DNA of 64,000 nucleotides from Chloroflexi bacterium HGW-Chloroflexi-10 (GTDB taxonomy: Bacteria; Chloroflexota; Anaerolineae; Anaerolineales; Anaerolineaceae). Position 1 is the first letter of the stretch. Each line of letters begins with the position of its first letter. A program made the translations under genes and the position numbers. The stretch spans positions 1 through 64,000 of the forward strand of contig PHBZ01000017.1 of assembly GCA_002840755.1 (NCBI GenBank), given 5' to 3'. The notes under the pieces were generated by a model, which worked only from the letters and a program-made list of their open reading frames with translations, was not told the origin of the DNA and ran no database searches. Shown one piece after another: positions 8,007-15,913 of this stretch.

Positions 8007-8929
8007 TGAAAAATATTCATTTTCGCGCTATGGGTTGCCAGATGTCGGCTTTTATCGATGGTTCAACCAATCGGGCAAAATCGCTGCTACAGCAGGTACC
8101 AGATTGGTTTGAAGAATGGGAACAGGCACTCAGCCGCTTCCGTTTACAAAGTGAATTGAGCCGTGTCAACCAGCAATCTGGCGAAAGCGTAGTGGTTAGT
8201 GAATTGTTTTGGGAAGTCCTAGAGCAATCGGTTCGGATGGAGCATGCCAGTCATGGCCTGGTTACTCCACTGGTACTGCCGGCTCTGGAAATAGCCGGTT
8301 ATGTAGATAGTTTTGAAAACATTCCCGATTCCGCTGATGTGATGCTGGATATGGGATCGGGAATGGTTGGCAGCCTAAATATGTTGGTTTGTGATCCGCT
8401 TGACCGCTCCATCCACCTACCGTTTGGTTGTCGTCTAGATTTTGGTGGAGTTGCCAAGGGCTGGGCCGCCCATCAAGCTATGCGACGTTTGGCTAATTAT
8501 GCTCCGGCTTTGGTCAACGCTGGCGGCGATATTTCCGTCAGCAGTTTGCGGTGGGAAGGAAGCCCCTGGCGGATTGGGATAGTTAATCCATTTGAACCGG
8601 AAAATGATCTGGGTAGTGTACAGGTTGGCCGCTGTGGGGTGGCTACTTCCGGGCGTGATTATCGTAAGTGGATGCAAGGCGGCATGCAGCGCCATCACAT
8701 TATTGATCCGCGAAGTGGGCAGCCGGCAGAAACGGATCTGATCAGCGTGACGGTTATTGCTCCAAATGTTATGGAAGCCGAAATGGCTGCAAAAACGATA
8801 TTAATCCTTGGAAGTCATGCGGGGCAGGATTGGCTGGAAACACAATCACATCTAGCCGCAATCCTTGTTTTTGAAAATGGGCAGATGCAGCAAACATCAA
8901 ACATGCAAATATATGGTTGGAGGGAATGA
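8006..8929 (+). CDS. apbE: ApbE-family FAD:protein FMN transferase, lacking a signal peptide
   Basis: 307 residues. ApbE covalently attaches FMN from FAD to Thr or Ser of target proteins and needs Mg2+. Family motifs seen: MGC near the N-terminus (9-11), LSRFRLQSELSRVN (42-55), DFGGVAKGWAAH (145-156), NAGGD (171-175) and HIIDPRSGQPA (231-241). The usual DA.STA metal site reads EAEMAAKT (257-264), with Glu in place of Asp. Most ApbE proteins are exported lipoproteins; this one begins directly with the catalytic domain and shows no signal peptide or anchor. It overlaps both neighbours by one base, between the small anchored protein and the heme-b reductase, which places it in a membrane electron-transfer operon. 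Confidence 0.88.
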   Translation: MKNIHFRAMGCQMSAFIDGSTNRAKSLLQQVPDWFEEWEQALSRFRLQSELSRVNQQSGESVVVSELFWEVLEQSVRMEHASHGLVTPLVLPALEIAGYVDSFENIPDSADVMLDMGSGMVGSLNMLVCDPLDRSIHLPFGCRLDFGGVAKGWAAHQAMRRLANYAPALVNAGGDISVSSLRWEGSPWRIGIVNPFEPENDLGSVQVGRCGVATSGRDYRKWMQGGMQRHHIIDPRSGQPAETDLISVTVIAPNVMEAEMAAKTILILGSHAGQDWLETQSHLAAILVFENGQMQQTSNMQIYGWRE

Positions 8930-9651
8930 TGACTGAATTAGAATCGCAAATTAACCTGGATGAAAAAAACGCTGGGATCTCCTGGAAGCTACTATTAACC
9001 TCACTTTTGGCGGTCGCTGCCGGTGTATGGGTAGCCGCAGAATTGTTGCCCACCTGGCTACCCGGATTGACCCAATCCATCCTTGGATCGGACATTAAGG
9101 TTTTTTGGTATCTCTCACGTGGTAGTGCGGTGGTTGCCTATGGCTTGTTATGGTTTTCAATGATTCTGGGTTTGTTGATGAGCAACAGAATGTCGCGCAC
9201 CTGGCCAGGTCCGGCGATGGTCAATGAGTTTCACCAGTTTATCAGCATTCTAGGTTTGGCTTTTGTGTTGGTGCACGCTCTTATACTAATGGGTGACCAG
9301 TATATTCATTATAGTCTGGTACAGGTTTTGACACCTTTCACCAGCTTTGAATATCGCCCGTTTTGGGTGGGGCTGGGTCAGATGAGTTTTTACTTATGGC
9401 TGGGATTGGTAATCAGTTTTTATGTTCGCAAACAAATTGGCAACCGTACATGGCGTCTGTTGCATTATGTCAGTTTCTTTGCTTTTCTGGGTGCTGCAAT
9501 TCATGGCATCACCAGCGGAACCGATAGTGCTGAACCCTGGATGCAGATTATGTATTGGGTCAGTAGCGGCAGCATCCTTTTTCTATTGATTTATCGGATA
9601 TTAATGGCAACTGTTGGAAAAACACTAACGGCCAAACAGACCCATGTTTAA
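8929..9651 (+). CDS. Ferric-reductase-like heme-b transmembrane protein
   Basis: 240 residues with about six membrane helices. Four histidines are arranged in two pairs 13-14 residues apart, His102/His116 (EFHQFIS, LVHAL) and His179/His192 (LLHYVS, AIHGI). This is the spacing of bis-His ligation of two b hemes in ferric-reductase/MsrQ/NOX-type transmembrane domains. No FAD- or NAD-binding domain follows, so an external partner must supply electrons, as for MsrQ. The start at 8929 overlaps the apbE stop (TGATG) behind GGAGGG. Likely job: carry electrons across the membrane to or from the operon's extracytoplasmic proteins (inference). Confidence 0.85.
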   Translation: MTELESQINLDEKNAGISWKLLLTSLLAVAAGVWVAAELLPTWLPGLTQSILGSDIKVFWYLSRGSAVVAYGLLWFSMILGLLMSNRMSRTWPGPAMVNEFHQFISILGLAFVLVHALILMGDQYIHYSLVQVLTPFTSFEYRPFWVGLGQMSFYLWLGLVISFYVRKQIGNRTWRLLHYVSFFAFLGAAIHGITSGTDSAEPWMQIMYWVSSGSILFLLIYRILMATVGKTLTAKQTHV

Positions 9652-9655
9652 TGAC

Positions 9656-9952
9656 TTATGCGGTGGGATTCCCGACAGTGAGCACCATGTTGGTTCGTGC
9701 AGATTGGCGGCGCAGTTGCAGCACTGGTGCAAATTCAGCTGAGTTCCACCAGGCTCGAGCTTGCTCGGCGCTCTCAAACTCCAGTATAACCAATCGTTGT
9801 GGTGACCAGCTGCCTTCCAGTACTTCGGTTTCTCCACCACGCGCCAGATATTTGCCTCCATATTGAGCAACAATCGCCGGGGTCAGGTGTTTGACGGTTT
9901 CGTAAATTTCACTATCAAGAATTTCAATTTCCACGACAACATAAGCGGACAT
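9656..9952 (-). CDS. DUF1330 family protein
   Basis: 98 residues: a small dimeric alpha-beta barrel of the DUF1330 type. Characteristic features are the opening AYVVVEIEILD, the central YGGKYLARGGETEVLEG and the closing LVILEFESAEQARAWWNSAEFAPVLQLRRQ. The function of the family is unknown; related ferredoxin-like folds act on small organic molecules. The start at 9952 follows GAAAGGAAATTT; an ATG 11 codons earlier has no ribosome site. It is convergent with the heme-b reductase gene (4 bases apart) and has no operon partner. Confidence 0.85.
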   Translation of the reverse strand: MSAYVVVEIEILDSEIYETVKHLTPAIVAQYGGKYLARGGETEVLEGSWSPQRLVILEFESAEQARAWWNSAEFAPVLQLRRQSARTNMVLTVGNPTA

Positions 9953-10044
9953 AAATTTCCTTTCTCTGGATGTCTCATTTAGCATTTTTTAAGAAGATGA
10001 TACCTCAGTAACTTATTTTATCGTTTTTCTTTTTCTGTTGGTGG

Positions 10045-10089
10045 TTTTTAATAAATAAAGAGGTTGGCCCCGAACAGGCCAACCTCTTT
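10045..10089 (-). terminator. Terminator downstream of the DEAD-box helicase gene
   Basis: A 13-bp perfect stem (AAAGAGGTTGGCC at 10057-10069 and its complement at 10077-10089) with a 7-base loop. On the minus strand it is followed by a T-rich stretch (CTTTATTTATT), and on the plus strand by a short T run, so it can act in both directions. It ends the helicase transcript. Confidence 0.85.
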
Positions 10090-10108
10090 TACAAACTTCG
10101 ATTGGTAT

Positions 10109-11347
10109 TTATCCAGCAGTGGGAGCAAAACGCCGGCGGGGATAGTTGGAGCGTTGGTTGTTATTGTGGGTCTGTTGCTGAACCGGATTTTGTGTTGCCG
10201 AGCGGGCAGCAGCCTGGGCCTCGTATTCTTTGGGGTCGAAGCCTTCCATCTCGCGCCGTTCCAATTTGCAGCCCATCATGCGTTCGATGGTACGAACCAT
10301 CTGAGTATCTTCCGGTGTGACAAAAGTTAATGCCATGCCGCTGTTTTCCATACGCCCGGTTCTTCCAATACGGTGGGTGTAGGCCTCGGCGGTATCGGGC
10401 ATATCAAAATTTACCACGTGTGAGATCATGGATATGTCAATTCCACGCGCAGCAATATCGGTAGCGACCAACACGCGTGCACGTCCACTACGGAAGCGCA
10501 GCATGGCAGCATCGCGCTGGTTCTGTGAGAGATTGCCCTGTAAGGAAGTAGAAGAAATTCCATTTTTGGCAAGTTGTTCAGCCAGTTTACGGGCACGGTG
10601 TTTGGTGCGGGTAAATACCAACACCTGGCCATTGCCGGTCTGGTCAAGCAAGGTCAGCAGCATGCCAGTTTTATGGTTTTGCTGAACATTGTAAATAGCA
10701 TGGCTGACGGTTTCGGGTGGGCGGGTTTCTCCCACCTGAATGGTGACCGGGTTTTTCAGGAAATCACTGGCCAGGCTGCGGATTTCAGGCGGCATAGTGG
10801 CAGAGAACAACAGAGTCTGGCGTTCTACGGGCGTCGCTTTTACAATTTTGCGGATACCAGGCAGAAAACCCATATCAAACATCTGGTCAGCTTCATCGAG
10901 TACCAGTATTTCAATGTTGCTTAGGCTGAGCACTTTTTGGTCCATCAAATCCAGCAAACGTCCCGGGCAGGCCACGGCGATTTCAGCGCCACCGCGCAGA
11001 GCGCGGATCTGGCGTTCCGGGTTGACGCCACCATAAATGGTCACGCTTTTAATACCGGTGCGTTTTCCCAATGATTTGATGACTTCGTTGGTTTGTTCTG
11101 CCAGTTCACGGGTGGGAGAAATAATCAAAGCGCGTAATTTGCCGCGGCGGCCGCGGACCAGGCTTTGTAAAATAGGTAAGACAAAAACAGCGGTCTTGCC
11201 GGTTCCGGTTTGAGCCAGGCCCATCACATCCGAGCCAGCCAATACGGGCGGTAATGCCTCATTCTGAATGGGGGTCGGGGTTACATACCCGGCAGCAGTA
11301 ATACCCGCTTCAACCAGCGGGTGGAATTTAAAATCAGTAAAATTCAC
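10109..11347 (-). CDS. DEAD-box ATP-dependent RNA helicase, RhlE-like
   Basis: 412 residues with the complete DEAD-box set: Phe/Gln motif (FKFHPLV to TPIQ, about 7-28), motif I AQTGTGKT (45-52), PTRELAEQ, GG, TPGRLLD-like CPGRLLDLMD, DEAD (about 152), SAT (about 183), and in the second RecA domain ARGID and HRIGRTGR. The tail is short, basic and Gln/Asn/Arg-rich, as in RhlE and cold-shock helicases. It unwinds RNA during ribosome assembly or mRNA decay. AAGGAAG precedes the ATG, and just before this lie tandem TTAATACG repeats. The gene is monocistronic. Confidence 0.92.
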   Translation of the reverse strand: MNFTDFKFHPLVEAGITAAGYVTPTPIQNEALPPVLAGSDVMGLAQTGTGKTAVFVLPILQSLVRGRRGKLRALIISPTRELAEQTNEVIKSLGKRTGIKSVTIYGGVNPERQIRALRGGAEIAVACPGRLLDLMDQKVLSLSNIEILVLDEADQMFDMGFLPGIRKIVKATPVERQTLLFSATMPPEIRSLASDFLKNPVTIQVGETRPPETVSHAIYNVQQNHKTGMLLTLLDQTGNGQVLVFTRTKHRARKLAEQLAKNGISSTSLQGNLSQNQRDAAMLRFRSGRARVLVATDIAARGIDISMISHVVNFDMPDTAEAYTHRIGRTGRMENSGMALTFVTPEDTQMVRTIERMMGCKLERREMEGFDPKEYEAQAAARSATQNPVQQQTHNNNQRSNYPRRRFAPTAG

Positions 11348-11356
11348 AATTCTTCC

Positions 11357-11378
11357 TTAATACGTTAATACGTTAATA
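11357..11378. repeat. Tandem 8-bp repeat in the helicase leader
   Basis: TTAATACG, TTAATACG, TTAATA on the plus strand, 2.75 copies, lying 10-31 bases before the helicase start codon (minus strand). It touches the ribosome-binding region, so copy-number slippage could change spacing of promoter and start. Possibly also an A/T-rich leader with no function. Confidence 0.5.
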
Positions 11379-11585
11379 AAATAATCCAGGAATCTATCCC
11401 GGTCCAATTACGAATGTCAATGGATGTTGCTTTCCCCATTCACACAAGTTGCTGTTGAGTATACCACAAATTTTAAGCTTTTTTGGCGGCTGTTAATACT
11501 TGCCGTTTTTTCTGATCGATATTTTTGAAAGGTTATATAATTTTCTTATTGTAATTATCATCCTGATTCCATTAAAGGACATATT

Positions 11586-13253
11586 ATGCCATCCTATGAA
11601 CTTGTTTCGCTTAAACTGCCGAAATTAACCGGAACTGCATTATCCGTGTTTGCCAATGCCGTAGAGAATCCAATGGGGCGGGCTGCATTATTAAACAGCC
11701 TGTTGGAAAATGGGGGTATTCCCAAGTTGCGACGGATAAATCTGGAGGAAGCCCCCACGTTTTACCCGTTTGGGACCAGTGAACAATCTGGTATCGAAGC
11801 AAAGACTGTTGAAGTTTCGTTGTCCGGGGATGCCCCGCTTCCTTATAATAGGTGCCTGAATTTCTTTCAGGCGTATCAGCACGGGCAAATTACAGTAGAG
11901 CAGGTGGCTGAACAGGTGCTGGAGCAAATTGTGCAGAGCGACCAGGGGAATACACCGATGCGAGCTTTTGTTGCAGTGAACCGCAACGATGTAATGACGC
12001 AGGCAAATGCATCCACCAAGCGTTACGCAGCCGGCAACCCTTTAAGCAGTCTGGATGGCGTTCCGGTGGCGATCAAAGATGAGGTAGATTTGTTACCTTA
12101 CCCCACCACTGTGGGAACGTCATTTCTGGGAAAACAACCAGCACAACAGGATTCTACGGTGGCTGCGCGATTGCGGGCTGCCGGTGCGCTGCTGGTGGGG
12201 AAGACCAATATGCACGAAATTGGGATTGCCCCGAATGGGATGAATACCCATCATGGTACCGTGCGCAACCCCTATCATTCGCAGTGTGATACCGGCGGCA
12301 GTTCCAGCGGCTCGGGTGCGGCAGTGGCGGCCGGTTTGGTGCCGGCAGCGATTGGTGCGGATGGTGGTGGATCGATACGCGTTCCTGCGGCATTGTGCGG
12401 CGTGGTGGGTCTCAAACCTACTTTTGGTCGGGTAAGTGAATTTGGCGCTGCACCCTTGTGTTGGAGCGTGGCACACCTGGGTCCGCTAGCGGCCAGTGTA
12501 AGTGATGCTGCATTGATTTATTCCGTGATTGCCGGGCCGGACGACAAAGACCCTAATACATTAAAACAGCCGCCGGTTTCAATAAAAGATTGGAATAAAC
12601 CCGACCTGGAAGGCGTGCGCCTGGGGATTTACCCGGCATGGAATGAACATGCTCACCCTGAAGTGGTATTTGTTTATAGAAATATGCTGGCTCAACTGGT
12701 GAAACGGGGGGCAGAAGTAGTGGAGATCGAAATTCCGGAGTTGGATGAGATGCGCATAGCGCATGCGATCACCATTCTGGCTGAAATGGCCATGTGTATG
12801 CGAGCATACCGCGCTCAACGCAAAGAGATGGCCGCTGCGGTACGATTAAGCCTGGTTTTGGGCGAAGCTTTTACCGCGCTGGATTATATTCAGGCGCAAC
12901 GGGTACGTACACGGGCAATGGCGGCTTTTTCACGTATTTACCGGGATGTGGATGTGATCCTATCGCCGGCGACAGCATTGGCTGCCCAAGCCTTCCCGGC
13001 AGCTAATCCTACGGATGGCTGGTCCGATCTGGGCACGGATGTGGAAATGATGCGGTATGTTTTTCCGGGCAATCTGGCTGGTCTACCGGGGATCAGTTTC
13101 CCAGGCGGGTATGATGGACGAGGTCTACCGGTGGGTGTGCACGCCATGGCCAATCACTGGCGCGAAGATTTACTGTTGCGTGTGGCTTTCAATGCCGAAC
13201 AGGTGATGGAACGCAAGCTACCACAGGTTTATTTGCCGGTGAAATTAGGATAA
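11586..13253 (+). CDS. Amidase-signature family hydrolase (FAAH-like)
   Basis: 555 residues. The amidase-signature core begins near 155 after an N-terminal extension of about 90 residues plus a helical linker. The catalytic triad can be read: Lys164 (VAIKDE), cis-Ser about 239 (TGGSSSGSG) and nucleophile Ser263 (GGSIRVPA). The Lys-to-Ser spacings of 75 and 24 equal those of fatty-acid amide hydrolase. It should hydrolyse an amide or ester; the substrate is not predictable, and it is not linked to gatB or gatC, so it is unlikely to be GatA. The N-terminal extension with PTFYPFG resembles plant-type FAAH. No signal peptide is present. The gene is monocistronic; a -10-like TATAAT lies at 11536-11541. 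Confidence 0.88.
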   Translation: MPSYELVSLKLPKLTGTALSVFANAVENPMGRAALLNSLLENGGIPKLRRINLEEAPTFYPFGTSEQSGIEAKTVEVSLSGDAPLPYNRCLNFFQAYQHGQITVEQVAEQVLEQIVQSDQGNTPMRAFVAVNRNDVMTQANASTKRYAAGNPLSSLDGVPVAIKDEVDLLPYPTTVGTSFLGKQPAQQDSTVAARLRAAGALLVGKTNMHEIGIAPNGMNTHHGTVRNPYHSQCDTGGSSSGSGAAVAAGLVPAAIGADGGGSIRVPAALCGVVGLKPTFGRVSEFGAAPLCWSVAHLGPLAASVSDAALIYSVIAGPDDKDPNTLKQPPVSIKDWNKPDLEGVRLGIYPAWNEHAHPEVVFVYRNMLAQLVKRGAEVVEIEIPELDEMRIAHAITILAEMAMCMRAYRAQRKEMAAAVRLSLVLGEAFTALDYIQAQRVRTRAMAAFSRIYRDVDVILSPATALAAQAFPAANPTDGWSDLGTDVEMMRYVFPGNLAGLPGISFPGGYDGRGLPVGVHAMANHWREDLLLRVAFNAEQVMERKLPQVYLPVKLG

Positions 13254-13290
13254 ATTAAGAAGAGCCGCTCAGAAGGGCAGTTTTTGTTAG

Positions 13291-13551
13291 ATTCGAATAC
13301 CTTTAGCACTGGAAGCGGTACTGGATTTTAAAGCCGAGATTTACAACCATTCAAAGCCAGTACGATTGGATCTGCGGATATTTACCTGCCATTTGAATAT
13401 GACTGAAAAACAGGTTTACCAAACACTGGAAGCGTTACCGGTGTTGAGAGGTGCTTTGTAGGATGCTATCCGGATAGATATTCAGTTGCAATATGGTTTA
13501 TCGGATCATTTTGGCAGCCTGGCCAAACGAAAATTTCTAACGATTGAGTAG
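13291..13551 (+). pseudogene. Degraded reading frame (possible gene remnant)
   Basis: One frame stays open for 56 codons with coding-like content (segments such as LEAVLDFKAEIYNHSKPVRLDLRIF and MTEKQVYQTLEALPVLRG, given here in parts), meets a TAG at 13459-13461, then continues 29 codons to another TAG at 13549. No good start codon or ribosome site is present. It could be a relic of a small transcription factor or nuclease gene, but no family is recognised, and chance is possible. Its end overlaps the 3' end of the convergent secreted-protein gene. Confidence 0.25.
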
Positions 13552-15750
13552 CGGCAGGAACACCTGCTCGCTGTTCACCGTTGTGGTGACGGTGACCAGA
13601 TTGGAGGGCGGGCTTTCAAGGCCCATTGCATCGCGACTAGTGACCCAGATTTGCCAGTTGCCGCTGGTGGGTAAAAGCAGCGTGCTGCTGTTTTGCCGGC
13701 TGACATCCCTGACAGAATCCTGAGTTTGCCCTGCCAGGCGGTAGTGGACGCGGTAACTCCATAAATCGTTAATGGTGACTTCATCCCAGCGCAATTGGAC
13801 GAAGATGCCGCCGGGTAAGCCGGCTGTCAGGTTAGCAGGCGCAGGCGGTGGATTATAGGCAATCTCGCCCTGGGACTGCACAAAACCGCCGTCAGTATTT
13901 ACGTTGGTGGTACATTCAGCGCCGCCGCCAAACATTACGCCAATCACACCAGTATCAAAGAAATCACGCGGATGGTTGAAGAGATAGGCCGGGCGGTTAT
14001 CTTTATAGTGATTGCAGGTGTTATCCAGGCTCATGTTACCCACCGGGACCTGCCAGAGCAGCAGGCGTTTGCCGGATGCCTGCGAGAGCGCATTTTCCCA
14101 AAGGAAGGCGCGCGTCACGCGCGGCAGTTCCATGTCGGTTTCATCCCACCATGTATCACGGCCTTGCTGCACCTCATAAAACCCTGCGTCGCGGTCGCTG
14201 AATTCGACGATGAGCAGGTCGGACTGCGCACCACCCATGGCGTCGATGAAAGCCGCAGTGGATTGCGCCATATTGATCGCCTGCGCGGCGGTTACACCTT
14301 GCGGATTGTTGTTGGTAGCCCACATGCTGGCCTCGGGTGCTACCATTGCATTGGGTGCGGTCTGGTGAATCAGGTTTACAATATAACGCCCGAACCCGGC
14401 CAGGTTGTTGGCGTAGCCGCTGCTGTTGAGCGCCACCGGATAAGCATCCGGTGAGCAGGTGTAGGGGTCGGCGCAATGCTGCTGCATGAAACCGTAAAAA
14501 TCCGGTTCCAGGATAAAAATCACCGGCTGATCGCCACTGGCCTGCTGCGCGGCGCGCTGCAAAGAGGCGATGTAGTTATTGACCATACCGGAATTCTGAA
14601 GTTTACTGGCATAACAATCAGCGCTTTCACATCCTTCACTTGGTGGTGTGCCTAATACCATATAAACGGTCACCGCCGGAATGTAGCCTTTGTCCCAGGC
14701 CTGGTGCACAAATCTATAAACGAAGTTGTCTCCCCAGGTTTCCCAGCCGTAGGTGATGTACTGGTAGACGTAATCCCAAGGGACGCCGCTGTTGACCTGC
14801 CAATCTTGTCCCTGGTTTTCACTCCACTGGTTGGAGCCCCAACTGACGCGCTGCGGTAAACCATCCGGGATGCTGCCACCGGGAGTGGTCAGAACAGTGA
14901 TGGCGCCCAAGGGTTGGCTGGTAGTGTGGCTCTGGGCGTCCACAGCGTTGAGCAGGAGCTGGTACTCTCCGCGCGGGGTGCCGATGGCAGCACTGAAAGC
15001 CGCGCCGTATATGCCGTCGTTGGCAACACCGTCGTTGCTGCTGCCGTTATCCAGCAGAGGAATGCTGCCGCGGCCCAATGCACTACCATCCAGGCTGACC
15101 TGGGTGATATTGCTTAATCCCTGCGGGTCTGAGAGGGTAGCTTTAATGATGATTTGGGTAAGCCCATCGGCTGGAATGGAGCGCGGCGAAATACTGAAAC
15201 TGCCAATTTGCGGAGCGTTCGGATCTTCCGTACTGACCAGGGCGATATCGTCAAAATAAACAGCTGATTGGGTACTGTCAACGGAAGACTGCCAGATAAT
15301 TCCACTGACCGGTTCGTTATTGGGGTTCAGGCTGGTCAGCGGAATGCTCACTTCACTCCATACGCCAGCCTGGGGCTGCGGTACGGCGATGGCAGGCCCA
15401 TTCACGGTTGAGCCGTTGATCTCCAATGTAAATTTGACATCCATTTGCTGGCCGCCGCTGCTGCCGCCATGCAGATAAAAACGCAGGTGGGTAGCGCCCA
15501 GTGGATTGGCACCGGCATTGTGCAGGTATAAACCTTCCCATCCGCCAAACGTTACCGATATGCTGTGCGTACCGCTGTGTGCAGGGGAAGAAGCAGCCAG
15601 GTTAACAGAAGCCCATGACCAATCACTCCAACCCGAGGCAAGCGCATCGGTGTAGATTTCTTCGGTGACAGCCAGAGCTGGTCGCTGCGGTACGAAAGCG
15701 CTACTCACCAGCGTACTGCATAACAATAGAATCGTGATAAGGCGTGTCAT
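13537..15750 (-). CDS. Large secreted protein: carbohydrate-binding-like, Ig-like, glycosidase-like and FnIII domains
   Basis: 737 residues. A signal peptide (about 1-28, RLITILLLCSTLVSSAF) is followed by a beta-sandwich resembling carbohydrate-binding modules (about 30-175, ending YFDDIALVS), an Ig-like domain (about 180-290), a catalytic-like alpha/beta region (about 300-640) with AWDKGYIPAVTVYMVLG, VIFILEPDFYGF and LLIVEFSDRD, and a fibronectin type III domain (about 645-720). It ends VFLPLLNR, the tail shared with two other proteins of this window. The central region looks like a glycoside hydrolase barrel, but no family is assigned; the Glu in ILEPDFYG is a candidate catalytic residue. 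No ribosome site precedes the ATG at 15750; TATAAT lies 6 bases before it, suggesting a leaderless mRNA. Confidence 0.75.
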   Translation of the reverse strand: MTRLITILLLCSTLVSSAFVPQRPALAVTEEIYTDALASGWSDWSWASVNLAASSPAHSGTHSISVTFGGWEGLYLHNAGANPLGATHLRFYLHGGSSGGQQMDVKFTLEINGSTVNGPAIAVPQPQAGVWSEVSIPLTSLNPNNEPVSGIIWQSSVDSTQSAVYFDDIALVSTEDPNAPQIGSFSISPRSIPADGLTQIIIKATLSDPQGLSNITQVSLDGSALGRGSIPLLDNGSSNDGVANDGIYGAAFSAAIGTPRGEYQLLLNAVDAQSHTTSQPLGAITVLTTPGGSIPDGLPQRVSWGSNQWSENQGQDWQVNSGVPWDYVYQYITYGWETWGDNFVYRFVHQAWDKGYIPAVTVYMVLGTPPSEGCESADCYASKLQNSGMVNNYIASLQRAAQQASGDQPVIFILEPDFYGFMQQHCADPYTCSPDAYPVALNSSGYANNLAGFGRYIVNLIHQTAPNAMVAPEASMWATNNNPQGVTAAQAINMAQSTAAFIDAMGGAQSDLLIVEFSDRDAGFYEVQQGRDTWWDETDMELPRVTRAFLWENALSQASGKRLLLWQVPVGNMSLDNTCNHYKDNRPAYLFNHPRDFFDTGVIGVMFGGGAECTTNVNTDGGFVQSQGEIAYNPPPAPANLTAGLPGGIFVQLRWDEVTINDLWSYRVHYRLAGQTQDSVRDVSRQNSSTLLLPTSGNWQIWVTSRDAMGLESPPSNLVTVTTTVNSEQVFLPLLNR

Positions 15751-15756
15751 CAATTG

Positions 15757-15762
15757 ATTATA
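15757..15762 (-). promoter_or_regulatory. -10 element placed for a leaderless transcript
   Basis: On the minus strand a perfect TATAAT ends 6 bases before the ATG at 15750. Transcription normally starts 6-7 bases after a -10 box, that is, on the start codon. A -35 hexamer is weak (TTTCTT at 17 bp spacing), and no Shine-Dalgarno sequence is present. Confidence 0.5.
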
Positions 15763-15913
15763 GCAAGAGGGGGTATTGAAAGAAACAACCAAAACACCGA
15801 TTCATCAGGTTTAATTGAGAGAAACCTGGATATATTGCCAAACCGGGGTATAGAATAGAGGATGAAACCTGTAACTGGTATTCACCCTCTTTTCAAAAAA
15901 AGGTAAAAGTTGT

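Noticed and set aside
12120..12476. Minus-strand frame rich in Arg, His and Thr opposite the amidase core
   Set aside because: Composition is that of a reversed Gly/Ser/Ala-rich coding region; the amidase with its full catalytic triad is the real gene.
13281..13300. GATTCGAATAC resembling a tRNA T-loop
   Set aside because: No anticodon arm, acceptor stem or CCA-like end can be folded around it.
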